The position numbers and the translations under genes were made by a program. A stretch of DNA of 64,000 nt from positions 186,001 to 250,000 of the forward strand of contig NZ_AUNI01000009.1 of assembly GCF_000447795.1 (NCBI RefSeq), given 5' to 3'. Shown here piece after piece: positions 24,746 to 34,168 of the stretch. The stretch is from Bacteriovorax sp. Seq25_V. Its GTDB lineage: Bacteria; Bdellovibrionota; Bacteriovoracia; Bacteriovoracales; Bacteriovoracaceae. The notes beneath the pieces were generated by a model. The model saw only the letters and a program-made list of their open reading frames with translations, had not been told where the DNA came from and made no database searches. Position 1 is the stretch's first letter. Every line of letters starts with the position of its first letter.

Positions 24746-25888
24746 ATGAAAAAGTTATTATTAATTCTCATTCTTTCAACGACAGCTTTGGCGAAAGTAA
24801 AAATTACGAAGCTAGATTATAAGAATGACAATAATTTTGGTGTAGTAACAATCAACTTAGATGCAGAGTTAAAAGAAACTCCTGAACTAACAATCAAAGA
24901 TGATATGGTACAACTTGCTATCCCTAATTCATATGTATGGCCAAAGATTGAAAATCAAGTTTCAGTGAACAATAAATTTGATTCGACACTAATGGCCTAC
25001 CAGTTTGATAAAGACCTTGTAAGAGTAAGAGCAAATTTACCATATGATCTAAAAGGAAAAGAAAATAAGGTAAGTGTTGTTCTTGGAGATAAATCAATTA
25101 GTCTTTACTTTCCAAAGTTAGCCGTAAAGACGAATGGTCAGAAAGTTGCTTCAGCGATTAAGCATGTTGAAACTGAGACTACTACAAAAACAAAGAAAAC
25201 TGATTCTTATGACGAAAGTTACCTAAATACACTTTTAAAAGATAAAGAAGCAAAAGCAGCTAAAACTGCCAAGACGATTACTAATTATGAAAATGTATTA
25301 AATAGTGAAAAAACAAAAGTTCAAACAGAAGTTGTAGACCAAGTTAAAACTAAGGCTTCTGCATTAGCTAAGAATGAGTTCAATTTCTCTTCTTACATTT
25401 TTAAGTTTATTGGATTCTTTGCTCTTCTCGTTGCTGGGCTTTATGCAGCCTTCAATTTCTTTAGAAAAGGAATGTTAAAGAAGAGTGGGTTAGGATTTTT
25501 TAGTTCAGCAAAAATGGTTGAAGTGTTAAGTACAACATACCTAGGGCCAAAGAGAAGTATTCTGGTAATTAGAGCACATAAACAAGTATTCCTTGTTGCT
25601 CAGTCAGAGAAAGGTATGGACTTCTTAACAGAAATTAAAGATACAGCTGCATTTATTAAGGACGGTGAGAAAGAAGTAATCGGTTCTAACTTTGACACAA
25701 ATTTAGAAAAAGCTTCTTCTATTGAAAAAGATTTCAAATTAAAAGAAATGATTCAAGCAACTGAGAAGCAGGTAGAAGTAAGACCTGAGTATAATGCAGC
25801 GGCAGAGGTAACTCGTACGCAGAAAGATAAGGTGAGTCTTTCAAAGCAAATTAAAAGTAAAGTAAAAGAACTAAAACAATTTCAATAG
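24746..25888 (+). CDS. fliO: Flagellar biosynthesis protein FliO with large periplasmic domain
   Basis: FliO helps assemble the FliP-FliQ-FliR export gate. The 380-residue protein has a signal peptide (1-16), a beta-rich periplasmic domain (about 17-130), a charged linker, a membrane helix (about 214-236) and then the FliO core with SAKMVEVLSTTYLGPKRSIL and QVFLVAQSEKGMDFL at 250-305. Classical FliO proteins are much shorter (about 100-150 residues) and start at the membrane helix. The extra domain has an AMIN-like appearance (VVTINLDAELKETPELTI, then IPNSYVWPKI). Its place between fliN and fliP supports the assignment. Confidence 0.85.
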   Translation: MKKLLLILILSTTALAKVKITKLDYKNDNNFGVVTINLDAELKETPELTIKDDMVQLAIPNSYVWPKIENQVSVNNKFDSTLMAYQFDKDLVRVRANLPYDLKGKENKVSVVLGDKSISLYFPKLAVKTNGQKVASAIKHVETETTTKTKKTDSYDESYLNTLLKDKEAKAAKTAKTITNYENVLNSEKTKVQTEVVDQVKTKASALAKNEFNFSSYIFKFIGFFALLVAGLYAAFNFFRKGMLKKSGLGFFSSAKMVEVLSTTYLGPKRSILVIRAHKQVFLVAQSEKGMDFLTEIKDTAAFIKDGEKEVIGSNFDTNLEKASSIEKDFKLKEMIQATEKQVEVRPEYNAAAEVTRTQKDKVSLSKQIKSKVKELKQFQ

Positions 25889-25897
25889 GAAAGTAGA

Positions 25898-26647
25898 GTG
25901 AAATTTTTAAAATCAATTATTGCAATATTTCTCTTTCTCTTTGGAACGCAAGTATATGCACAACAAGGTAGTACAAACCTGGGGCTCCCAGGTTTAAGTG
26001 TTAATTTTGGCCAAGGTGTTGATCTTGTCGATACATTACAACTTGTCATCCTTTTCACTGTCTTAACTTTGGCTCCAGCTATCTTAATTCTTTGTACATG
26101 TTTCACAAGAATTATTGTTGTCCTATCTTTTATGAGACAAGCTATTGGTACTCAGAGTATGCCACCTAACCAGCTACTTGTTGGTTTTGCGATGTTCTTA
26201 TCAATATTTGTTATGCAACCAACAGGGGAAGCAATTTATAACGATGCGGTTAGACCATACTTAAATCGAAAAATTACAACAACTGTTGCTCTTGATAGAA
26301 TGGAAAACTCACTAAGAGGATTCATGAATAAACAAGTTAGAAAAGCTGATATTGGACTTTTCTACGATGTCACAGGAAAACAAGCACCACAGTCAATTGA
26401 TGATGTTCCAATTCATTTCTTGATTCCAGCTTTCATTATCTCTGAGTTAAAGACGGCCTTTCAAATTGGCTTCTTGCTTTATATACCATTTCTAATTCTT
26501 GATATGGTTGTTGCCTCAGTGCTTATGGCCATGGGGATGATGATGTTACCTCCTGTTGTAATATCACTACCATTTAAACTTTTACTTTTTGTTCTAGTTG
26601 ATGGTTGGCAGTTAGTAACAGGATCTTTATTAAGATCTTTTCATTAG
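25898..26647 (+). CDS. fliP: Flagellar export gate protein FliP
   Basis: FliP forms the core of the export gate. The 249-residue protein has a cleavable signal peptide (about 1-22, ending VYAQ), a short periplasmic part, and the conserved helices containing CTCFTRIIVVLSFMRQAIGT, MPPNQLLVGFAMFLS and FIISELKTAFQIGFL, and ends in the family pattern VDGWQLVTGSLLRSF. It starts with GTG. Ten bases separate it from fliQ. Confidence 0.97.
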   Translation: MKFLKSIIAIFLFLFGTQVYAQQGSTNLGLPGLSVNFGQGVDLVDTLQLVILFTVLTLAPAILILCTCFTRIIVVLSFMRQAIGTQSMPPNQLLVGFAMFLSIFVMQPTGEAIYNDAVRPYLNRKITTTVALDRMENSLRGFMNKQVRKADIGLFYDVTGKQAPQSIDDVPIHFLIPAFIISELKTAFQIGFLLYIPFLILDMVVASVLMAMGMMMLPPVVISLPFKLLLFVLVDGWQLVTGSLLRSFH

Positions 26648-26656
26648 GAGTGAATA

Positions 26657-26923
26657 ATGGATTTTTTTTCAGATATTGCTAAACAAGCAATTACAGTCGC
26701 TCTCATGATTTCTGCTCCTATGCTTTTAGGTTCTCTTGTTATGGGTATCATGGTTTCGATCTTTCAAGCTGTTACTCAAATCAATGAGCAGACCCTTTCA
26801 TTTATTCCAAAGATTCTTGTGATCGTTGGAGCTCTTGTTTTAGCTGCTCCATGGATGAGTGATCAGTTAACTACTTTTACGAGAGAGCTAATTATTAGTA
26901 TTCCAGATTTAATTACAAGGTAG
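26657..26923 (+). CDS. fliQ: Flagellar export gate protein FliQ
   Basis: The 88-residue protein has two membrane helices and the family pattern: ALMISAPMLLGSLVMGIMVS, then FQAVTQINEQTLSFIPKI. It forms the export gate with FliP and FliR. AGGAG precedes the ATG. The stop lies 3 bases before the fliR ATG. Confidence 0.96.
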   Translation: MDFFSDIAKQAITVALMISAPMLLGSLVMGIMVSIFQAVTQINEQTLSFIPKILVIVGALVLAAPWMSDQLTTFTRELIISIPDLITR

Positions 26924-26926
26924 TAA

Positions 26927-27703
26927 ATGAGTATTCAAATAACTGACATTGTTCCTATCATTGCATTCTGGTTAGTTTTTTCCAGATTGCTTGCAGTGAA
27001 CTTTCAGTTGCCAATATACGACAACCTTCCAATCCCAATGCTTGTGAAGGTTCTTTCGACGCTTGTAATGTCTCTGTGCTTTTTTCCAGAAGTTCAACAT
27101 GAAGTAATGAAGGATATAAATTACATTGGAGTGGAAAACTTTTGGGTGATTACACTTTTCTATACTATAGTAGGTTTAGTAATTGGCTTCTTAGTGAAGG
27201 CGATTATGGGACTTTTTACCGCCGCAGGTAACATCATTACACAGCAAATTGGATTTTCAGCAGTAAGTTATTTTGACCCAAGTTCTGGACAGCAAGTTGG
27301 TCCATTCGAAAAAATTATTCAATGGACGGTACTTGTAATAGTTCTTTCGTCAGGTGCTTTGATTCCAATGTTTAAAGGTATTTTTGGCTCTTTTCATTCA
27401 ATCCATCTTTATGATCTTGGAATGTTTGGTAAGACTCATATTTTTTACATCGGTGTTTTTAAGAGTCTATTTCTTTCGGCAATTATGCTGTCAACACCAC
27501 TTATTTTTACAAATATGCTAATTATGGTTATTTTGGGAATCTTGTCTCGTACAGTTCCTCAGTTAAATGTAATCATGGTTAGTTTCTCGATCAATATTGG
27601 TTTAGGTTTATTTGTCTTCGCTGCAACCAGTGAAGAATTTTTCCATGTCGCGTTTAGGATGTATACTGAGAAGCTCGGTGAGTGGTTTCAGTTTGTCATC
27701 TAA
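26927..27703 (+). CDS. fliR: Flagellar export gate protein FliR
   Basis: The 258-residue protein has five to six membrane helices and FliR features: FWLVFSRLLAVNFQLPI, the mid region with GNIITQQIGFSAVSYFDPSSG, and ILGILSRTVPQLNVIMVSF. It completes the gate complex. The start follows fliQ by 3 bases, so translation is coupled. It precedes flhB by 12 bases. Confidence 0.95.
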   Translation: MSIQITDIVPIIAFWLVFSRLLAVNFQLPIYDNLPIPMLVKVLSTLVMSLCFFPEVQHEVMKDINYIGVENFWVITLFYTIVGLVIGFLVKAIMGLFTAAGNIITQQIGFSAVSYFDPSSGQQVGPFEKIIQWTVLVIVLSSGALIPMFKGIFGSFHSIHLYDLGMFGKTHIFYIGVFKSLFLSAIMLSTPLIFTNMLIMVILGILSRTVPQLNVIMVSFSINIGLGLFVFAATSEEFFHVAFRMYTEKLGEWFQFVI

Positions 27704-27715
27704 TTGAGGAAGTAA

Positions 27716-28792
27716 ATGGCTGAAGATACAGACCAAGAAAAAACCGAAGAGCCTTCCGCCCATAGGATAGAAGAGTATAAGCGAAAAGGGGAAGTCTCAT
27801 CGTCAAAAGAACTAATCAGTGTATTAGTCTTGTCTGCTTGTATGCTGACGATCGGTATGTCTTTTATTTTTATCTTTGAACAAATGGAAGAGTTTTTCAG
27901 ATGGCTTGCGCATCTTGATATTACAACTGCGTATACTGAGAAATCACTTCGAACTATTGCTACAAAAACAGCTTCAACAGCACTCATTTGTGGAGCACCA
28001 GTCTGTCTCGTTGCTCTTTGTATTGGAGTGATTTCCAGCGTAGCACAAACAGGATTTATTTTTGCTTCTGAAGTTCTAGAATTTAAACCCGAGCGTCTTG
28101 ATCCGATAAAAGGGTTTAAAAATTTATTCTCGATGAAATCAGCTGTCGAAGCAATAAAAGGTATCTTTAAATTTATTTTTGTAATGGCGATCGTTTTTAT
28201 GTTTTTAAAAGACGAAATTGCTTCATATATCGGATTTTTTCATTTAGACTTTTTTCAGAGCTTTGTTTACGGACAATCAATTTTAATAAAGCTTGGTTTT
28301 TCTATTATTATCGGACTTTTTGTCATCGCTTTAGGTGATTTTGCTTACCAAAAGCATTCGTACAAGAAGAAAATGATGATGACGAAGGACGAAGCTAAAC
28401 GAGAGTCTAAGGAGCAGGATGGAAATCCTGAAGTAAAGCAAAAGATTAGACAGATACAGCGTGAGATGTCGCAAAAACGTATGATGGCAGATATCCCGAC
28501 AGCGGATGTTATTATTACAAACCCGACACACATTAGTATCGTTTTAAAGTATGATAGTGAAACAATGATTGCACCAACAATCATTGGGAAAGGTGCTGAT
28601 AATTTAGCACTTAAAATAAGAGAAATAGCGAAAGAGCATGATATTCCAATCGTTGAAAATGTTCCGTTAGCGAGAGCTCTTTATAAGACAGTTAAGGTCG
28701 GGGAAGGAGTCCCTAGATCTTTATTTAAGGCTGCTGCTGAAGTTCTAGCGTTTGTATATCGCCTGAACAAGAAGAAAAAAGCCTTAAAATAG
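27716..28792 (+). CDS. flhB: Flagellar export switch protein FlhB
   Basis: FlhB controls the switch of export specificity. The 358-residue protein has a polar N-terminus (EKTEEPSAHRIEEYKRKGEV, the usual opening), four membrane helices, and a cytoplasmic domain with the self-cleavage motif NPTH at residues 269-272 (ITNPTHISIVLKYD). The conserved Lys-rich helix before the motif is present. Intact. AGGAAG ribosome binding site. Confidence 0.97.
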   Translation: MAEDTDQEKTEEPSAHRIEEYKRKGEVSSSKELISVLVLSACMLTIGMSFIFIFEQMEEFFRWLAHLDITTAYTEKSLRTIATKTASTALICGAPVCLVALCIGVISSVAQTGFIFASEVLEFKPERLDPIKGFKNLFSMKSAVEAIKGIFKFIFVMAIVFMFLKDEIASYIGFFHLDFFQSFVYGQSILIKLGFSIIIGLFVIALGDFAYQKHSYKKKMMMTKDEAKRESKEQDGNPEVKQKIRQIQREMSQKRMMADIPTADVIITNPTHISIVLKYDSETMIAPTIIGKGADNLALKIREIAKEHDIPIVENVPLARALYKTVKVGEGVPRSLFKAAAEVLAFVYRLNKKKKALK

Positions 28793-28805
28793 TAGGAGAT
28801 AAACC

Positions 28806-30881
28806 ATGGATGGTATTTTCGGGCGTTTTAAGTTCTTAACGCAGAACTCGGATCTAGCTGTAGCTATAGCTCTACTGGCAGTTCTGGGCGTAATGATTAT
28901 TCCAGTTCCACCATTCTTACTAGACTTACTACTCGCTTTAACTCTTTCATTCTCGGTTATTATTCTTTTAGTTTCTGTATATACAAAGAAGCCTTTGGAC
29001 TTCTCAACTTTTCCGGCCGTTCTACTTGTAACGACACTATTTAGACTTTCTCTTAACGTTGCTTCGACAAGAAATATTCTTTTGAGAGGTGGTAGTGAAG
29101 GTGTTAGTGCTGCGGGTGAGATCATTCGAAGCTTTGGAGAGTTTGTTGTTGAAGGTAACTTCGTTGTCGGTATTATCGTTTTCATAATTCTTGTAATTAT
29201 CAACTTCATGGTTATTACAAAAGGTGCTGGAAGGGTAGCTGAAGTTGCAGCAAGATTTACATTAGATGCGATGCCAGGTAAGCAGATGGCAATTGATGCT
29301 GATTTAAATGCTGGTCTGATCAATGACCAACAAGCAAAAACGAGACGTGCTGAAGTTGCGCAAGAAGCAGACTTTTACGGGTCGATGGATGGTGCTTCGA
29401 AGTTCGTTCGAGGAGATGCTATTGCGGGTATCTTAATTACGGCCATTAACATTATCGGTGGGATTATTGTTGGTGTAGCTCAAAATAATATGAGCTTTGG
29501 CCAAGCTGCTGAAACCTTCACTCTATTAACGGTTGGGGATGGTCTTGTATCGCAGGTTCCGGCCCTTATCATTTCGACTGCTGCTGGTATTATCGCAACA
29601 AGAAATACTTCTGATGATAATCTTGGTGAACAGGTTGGTAAGCAGTTTAAACTGCACCCAAAAGCAATTTATATTGCAGCTAGTTTTCTTCTGGTCTTTG
29701 CTCTTATTCCAGGTCTTCCAAAGGTACCATTCATAACAGTAGGTTTAACACTGATTTTTGTTGCAAATAGAATTGAAAAAGGTGCACTAAAAGCAATTGA
29801 GATTGAGAAATCTAAAGTTGTTGAAGAGAAAAAAGCAACTCCTGACTCACTCGAAGACTTATTGTCTCTTGAGCTTGTCGAGCTTGAAGTTGGTTATGGA
29901 CTTGTAAACTTAGTCGACTCTTCACAAAATGGTGATCTTCTTGAACGTATCACTTTCATGAGAAAACAATTTGCACTAGATTGGGGTGTTATTATTCCAT
30001 CTGTAAGAATTAAAGATAACCTGGAATTAAAACCAGGTGGATATAGTGTGAAAATAAAGGGTATTGAAGTTGCTAAGGGTGAGCTTGTTCCTGATCACTA
30101 CCTTGCGATGGATCCTGGTACTGTTATTGAAAAAATAGATGGAATTGAAACTGTTGAGCCAGTATTTGGGCTTCCTGCTGTTTGGATTTCAGAAGATCAG
30201 CGTGATGATGCTGGTTATAACGGGTATACTGTAGTTGATTTATCAACTGTTGTGGCAACTCACTTAACTGAGATCTTAAAGTCTAATTTACATGAATTAT
30301 TTGGAAGGCAAGAACTTGTAAGAATCATGGATAATTTCAAGGAACAATATCCAAAAATCGTGGCCGATTTGATACCAGAAATTCTTCCTTTGGGAACAAT
30401 CCTGAAAGTTTTACAAAATCTTCTGCGTGAAAATGTTTCTGTAAGGGATTTACGAACAATTCTTGAGACTCTCTCTGAATATGGTACAATGGTTAAGGAT
30501 GCAGACTCTTTAACTGAGTACGTTAGACAGTCTTTATACCGATCTATAACTGAAGCAATTAAGAGTGAGCAAGGCGATATTCCTCTGTTTACTTTAGATC
30601 GAAAAATTGAAGAACAAATTGCTGGTAATCTTATTCAAACTGAAAGTGGGCAGCAGTTATCTCTTGATCCAAGAATAACTCAGACAATACTTGCAAGTTT
30701 AAATGAGAAAATTGAAGAGGCTACAAATTTGGGTGAGAAAATGGTTGTACTTTGTTCTCCTGTCATTAGAAATCATTTTAAGAAATTGACAGAAAAATTT
30801 ATCCCGAATTTGATAGTAGTAAGTCATAATGAATTAAGCCCTGATGCAAACATCAGGTCTCTTGGAACTGTGAGGTTATAG
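28806..30881 (+). CDS. flhA: Flagellar export apparatus protein FlhA
   Basis: FlhA is the export channel and docking platform. The 691-residue protein has seven to eight membrane helices in the first 330 residues, the FHIPEP-type motif region (RVAEVAARFTLDAMPGKQMA, DADLNAGLI, FYGSMDGASKFVRGDAIAG), and the large cytoplasmic domain that binds export chaperones. All hallmark segments are intact. AGGAG ribosome binding site. One base separates its stop from flhF. Confidence 0.97.
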   Translation: MDGIFGRFKFLTQNSDLAVAIALLAVLGVMIIPVPPFLLDLLLALTLSFSVIILLVSVYTKKPLDFSTFPAVLLVTTLFRLSLNVASTRNILLRGGSEGVSAAGEIIRSFGEFVVEGNFVVGIIVFIILVIINFMVITKGAGRVAEVAARFTLDAMPGKQMAIDADLNAGLINDQQAKTRRAEVAQEADFYGSMDGASKFVRGDAIAGILITAINIIGGIIVGVAQNNMSFGQAAETFTLLTVGDGLVSQVPALIISTAAGIIATRNTSDDNLGEQVGKQFKLHPKAIYIAASFLLVFALIPGLPKVPFITVGLTLIFVANRIEKGALKAIEIEKSKVVEEKKATPDSLEDLLSLELVELEVGYGLVNLVDSSQNGDLLERITFMRKQFALDWGVIIPSVRIKDNLELKPGGYSVKIKGIEVAKGELVPDHYLAMDPGTVIEKIDGIETVEPVFGLPAVWISEDQRDDAGYNGYTVVDLSTVVATHLTEILKSNLHELFGRQELVRIMDNFKEQYPKIVADLIPEILPLGTILKVLQNLLRENVSVRDLRTILETLSEYGTMVKDADSLTEYVRQSLYRSITEAIKSEQGDIPLFTLDRKIEEQIAGNLIQTESGQQLSLDPRITQTILASLNEKIEEATNLGEKMVVLCSPVIRNHFKKLTEKFIPNLIVVSHNELSPDANIRSLGTVRL

Positions 30882-30882
30882 G

Positions 30883-32376
30883 ATGTACGTTAGGAAGTTT
30901 GAGGCAGACTCATTGGAAGAGGCGCTCAGTGACATCAAGAGAGAATTAGGCCCAGATGCCATTATCTTGAAGACAACTTCAAGTAAAGGCTTGAAAGGTG
31001 CTTTTATGAAGAAGAGAATCGAAATTACTGCTGCAATTTCGGAGAAGAGTTATTCGAAAAAAGCAAAAGTAGATACGATTCTTGATCCAGAACAAAAAGA
31101 TAAATTCTATTCAAACAAATCAAGTTATATATCAAATATGATTGATAATGCTACAGGTGATAGAAAAGCGAAAGCAACAGCCGCAAGTGGTTATGGAAAA
31201 GTCGCTTTGAATAAGCCTGTTGCTACGAGTGCTCCAGAGATGACTTCTTCTCTTGATCATTTCTTAAGTGAAGATACTCCTACTAAAAATTCAGTTAAAT
31301 CATTTGATGATTTCTTAAGTGAGAGAGATGGTGCGCTTGATGAAGAAATCAAAATTGATTATTCAAGTAATTATGAGCAAACTCACGCTCAGGATATGGA
31401 AGAAGAGGAAGATGATTTTGAAGAAATTTATCAACCGCAACAGCAAAGTCAAACTCAAAATAGAGCTGAGACTAGAATTGTTTCAACTCCAGATAGAACA
31501 TACGATGCTCAAATAGAAGCACAGAAATCTAAAATTGATGAACTAGAAAAGAAATTATTTGAACTAACGAGAAATGTTCAATCTTTTAATAAACCAGAAG
31601 CCCTAGGGATTCAGGAACTAATGTCAAGCCTAAGAAGCCTAGATATTGAAGATACATTTATTCAGAAGGTTGTGAGAAAAGCTCACTTTGAGTTATCAGC
31701 AACAGATAAAGAAGATGCAGATGTAGTATTTGATTTCGCTTTAAGAGAGATGCTAAGTGAAATTAATGTTCAAATGCCACTTTTCTCTTCTGTTGATAAT
31801 GCTGAGAAGAAAGTTGTTACAGTTGTAATCTCAGATGTAACAAGTGGTCAGAGTACAATGCTAAGAAAGATTGCTTCTTTGAAGAAAGATTCAGTAATCG
31901 TAAGAAACAAAGGTTCTGAAGAATTTAAAGAAGGAGAGACGTTCTCTGAGAAATTCTTTGGAATTGAAACTAAGGTTTGTAAAACAATTTCAGAAATCGT
32001 TGCTGCAACAAGAAATAGCTTAGAATCAAAGAATAATGTATTTATTGATTACAAGGCCGGAAATCAAGAAGTAAACGAAGTGAAGAAATTTATAGATGGG
32101 TTAAAAAGATCTTTTGAAAATGTGGAAATTTTAGTCTGTCTTTCTTCTATTAATTCTGAATTGTATAATAGAAAAGTGCTAAATCGCTACAGCAGTTTAG
32201 CAAATGGAATGATTGTTACACACTTAGATCAGTGTTTGAATTTTGGGTCATTATTTAATCTAGCGATAGATTTTAATAAATTACCTTATAAGTTTTTTGG
32301 AACAGGTGAAGTTGTTCCTGATGACCTAGAAGCTGCAACTGCCGAAAGGATTTTGGCGGGGATTTTTCAACTTTAG
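30883..32376 (+). CDS. flhF: FlhF-like SRP-family protein with degenerate GTPase motifs
   Basis: FlhF sets flagellar position and number. The 497-residue protein has the FlhF N-terminal B domain (MYVRKFEADSLEEALSDIKR, GPDAIILKTTS), a long acidic, glutamine-rich linker (about 60-215), an N domain and a G domain. The G domain is degenerate. At residues 317-325 the P-loop (normally GPTGxGKTT) reads SDVTSGQST, so the catalytic Lys is Gln and most glycines are gone. The usual DTAGR-type motif is IDYKAGN near 388, and TKLD is THLD near 446. The C-terminal VPDDLEAATAERI is typical of FlhF. Operon position (flhA-flhF-flhG) supports identity. GTP binding is doubtful. Confidence 0.88.
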   Translation: MYVRKFEADSLEEALSDIKRELGPDAIILKTTSSKGLKGAFMKKRIEITAAISEKSYSKKAKVDTILDPEQKDKFYSNKSSYISNMIDNATGDRKAKATAASGYGKVALNKPVATSAPEMTSSLDHFLSEDTPTKNSVKSFDDFLSERDGALDEEIKIDYSSNYEQTHAQDMEEEEDDFEEIYQPQQQSQTQNRAETRIVSTPDRTYDAQIEAQKSKIDELEKKLFELTRNVQSFNKPEALGIQELMSSLRSLDIEDTFIQKVVRKAHFELSATDKEDADVVFDFALREMLSEINVQMPLFSSVDNAEKKVVTVVISDVTSGQSTMLRKIASLKKDSVIVRNKGSEEFKEGETFSEKFFGIETKVCKTISEIVAATRNSLESKNNVFIDYKAGNQEVNEVKKFIDGLKRSFENVEILVCLSSINSELYNRKVLNRYSSLANGMIVTHLDQCLNFGSLFNLAIDFNKLPYKFFGTGEVVPDDLEAATAERILAGIFQL

Positions 32377-32408
32377 ATTTTAAATTAGCTTGATTTTGAG
32401 GAGACAGG

Positions 32409-33305
32409 ATGTCCAAGCAAGAGCTTAACCAGTGGTTAATGTCACATCGAAGTGACGTTAACTCTGAAGTGAATGTAAATCTACAATCATTTCAAACACA
32501 CGCGAAAAACACACAAATAATTGCAATTGCCTCAGGAAAAGGGGGAGTAGGTAAAACTACTATATCTCTAATGCTTGCTAGACAGTTAGCAGCAGATAAG
32601 AAAGTTTTACTAATTGATTGTGATTATAATCTTTCTAACACAGCTGTAAAACTGGGTCTTCCACTAAATGATAATTTCTATTCATTACTTTCACTTGAAA
32701 AAACATTTGAAGAATGTATTTATCAAGAAGGGAACTTACATCTATTAAGTGGATGTAATGGAAGCACTGATATCTTTGACTCAAGCTTCGAGCATGACAG
32801 ATTTATCATCGATATTATCAACGAACATAAGCATGACTATGATTACGTTATTCTTGATTGTCCTGCTGGATTAAATAAAGAGACCGTTAATCTTACGGCC
32901 TATGCTGATGCCAGATTTATGGTGGTAAATCCTGATAAATCTTCACTAACTGATACGTACGCATTAGTAAAAATTTTAAGTCAAAGATACCAAGTAAATA
33001 CAAATCACCTTATTGTGAATAGGGTTTCAAGTAATCACCAATATCAAAGAGTAGTGAAGTCGCTACATGACACAATCTCATCATTCCTAAATGGAAGACT
33101 GAAAGTATTAGGTGCTGTAAAGGCTTTAGAACTTCCTATTGATGAGTTCGATCGCAATCTAAATAAAGGGGCAAATAATTCCCTTGAGAAATATTTATCT
33201 AAAATCGTAAGCAAGTATACCGACGAGAGCACTGGTACCATTTTGTTTGGGGCCCAAAGTAAATCTTTAACGTCAGTAGGACATGTTGCTTCGGCAGCAA
33301 TTTAG
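32409..33305 (+). CDS. flhG: FlhG/YlxH-type MinD-like ATPase
   Basis: FlhG is the MinD-like regulator of flagellar number. The 298-residue protein has an intact deviant Walker A motif (SGKGGVGKTT), a Walker A-prime motif (LLIDCDYNLSN) and a Walker B motif (VILDCPAG). A C-terminal amphipathic segment is less clear. The N-terminal DQAxxLR activating motif reported for some FlhG proteins is not evident (opens SKQELNQWLMSHR). It follows flhF by 32 bases and precedes fliA. Contrast: its ATPase is intact while FlhF's GTPase is not. Confidence 0.93.
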   Translation: MSKQELNQWLMSHRSDVNSEVNVNLQSFQTHAKNTQIIAIASGKGGVGKTTISLMLARQLAADKKVLLIDCDYNLSNTAVKLGLPLNDNFYSLLSLEKTFEECIYQEGNLHLLSGCNGSTDIFDSSFEHDRFIIDIINEHKHDYDYVILDCPAGLNKETVNLTAYADARFMVVNPDKSSLTDTYALVKILSQRYQVNTNHLIVNRVSSNHQYQRVVKSLHDTISSFLNGRLKVLGAVKALELPIDEFDRNLNKGANNSLEKYLSKIVSKYTDESTGTILFGAQSKSLTSVGHVASAAI

Positions 33306-33319
33306 ACAAGGAGTGCTCA

Positions 33320-34105
33320 ATGTCATCTTTAGCGAAAAAACTTAAAAACTTAAAAGATTACAGATCAACGGTTGACCCAAAGGTTAAAGATGAAATCGTT
33401 GTAGAATATGCTCCACTTATTAAATATATTGCGCAAAAAATTGCTTCAAGACTTCCTGCTAATATTGAACTTGATGACCTAATTTCATGCGGTGTTATTG
33501 GTTTAATGGATGCTATTGAGAAGTTTGACCCTTCACGTGACAATAAATTCAAAACATATGCTGAATTTAGAATTAGAGGAGCAATCCTTGATGAACTTAG
33601 AGCACAGGATTGGGTTCCAAGATCGATTAGAGAAAAAGCTAAAGTTATCGATAGAGCATACTCAAAACTTGAGGCAGAGCTAGGAAGACCAGCTACTGAT
33701 GAAGAAATGTGTGCTGAACTTGAGATGTCTAAAGAAGACTTCCATGACATGTTGAACAAAGCTAAATCAGTATCTATTCTTAATATTGATGACTCTGCAA
33801 CTTTCAATAGAAATGATAAAAGAACAATGGCCGGGATGAATGAGGATAGTAAGCATGTTAATCCATTCACAGCTGTAGCGAATAAAAACTTCAGAGATAA
33901 AATTAAAGAAGGAATTTCTCAGCTTCCAGAAAAGCAAAGATTAGTTCTTTCTCTTTATTACTATGAAGATTTAAATCTTAAGGAAATTGGTCAGGTTTTA
34001 GATGTTACTGAATCTCGTGTTTCTCAACTTCACACTCAAGCAGTAAGTAAGCTTAAAGCAAAGCTACAGACAATGTTTGAAGGTGTTGAAGATATGGTTA
34101 GTTAA
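33320..34105 (+). CDS. fliA: Flagellar sigma factor sigma-28
   Basis: The 261-residue protein is an RNA polymerase sigma factor of the FliA/WhiG type, for late flagellar and chemotaxis genes. Region 2 includes IELDDLISCGVIGLMDAIEK and YAEFRIRGAILDELRAQDWV; region 3 RSIREKAKVIDRAYSKLEAE; region 4 LPEKQRLVLSLYYYEDLNLK and VTESRVSQLHTQAV. These are typical of FliA. It ends the operon. A sigma-28-like promoter is present at 7302-7328 upstream of a chemoreceptor. Whether an anti-sigma FlgM exists is not shown here. Confidence 0.95.
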   Translation: MSSLAKKLKNLKDYRSTVDPKVKDEIVVEYAPLIKYIAQKIASRLPANIELDDLISCGVIGLMDAIEKFDPSRDNKFKTYAEFRIRGAILDELRAQDWVPRSIREKAKVIDRAYSKLEAELGRPATDEEMCAELEMSKEDFHDMLNKAKSVSILNIDDSATFNRNDKRTMAGMNEDSKHVNPFTAVANKNFRDKIKEGISQLPEKQRLVLSLYYYEDLNLKEIGQVLDVTESRVSQLHTQAVSKLKAKLQTMFEGVEDMVS

Positions 34106-34139
34106 TTATATTTAAAAACCAAGCATTTTGATATGAAAT

Positions 34140-34168
34140 AGCCTTCACTTTTGAAGGCTTTTTTTTTC
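34140..34168 (+). terminator. Terminator of the flagellar operon
   Basis: AGCCTTC-ACTTTT-GAAGGCT followed by ten T, 34 bases after the fliA stop. Confidence 0.9.

Noticed and set aside
28784-29323. Open frame antisense to the start of flhA
   Set aside because: Low-complexity, no ribosome binding site, lies wholly inside a conserved gene.
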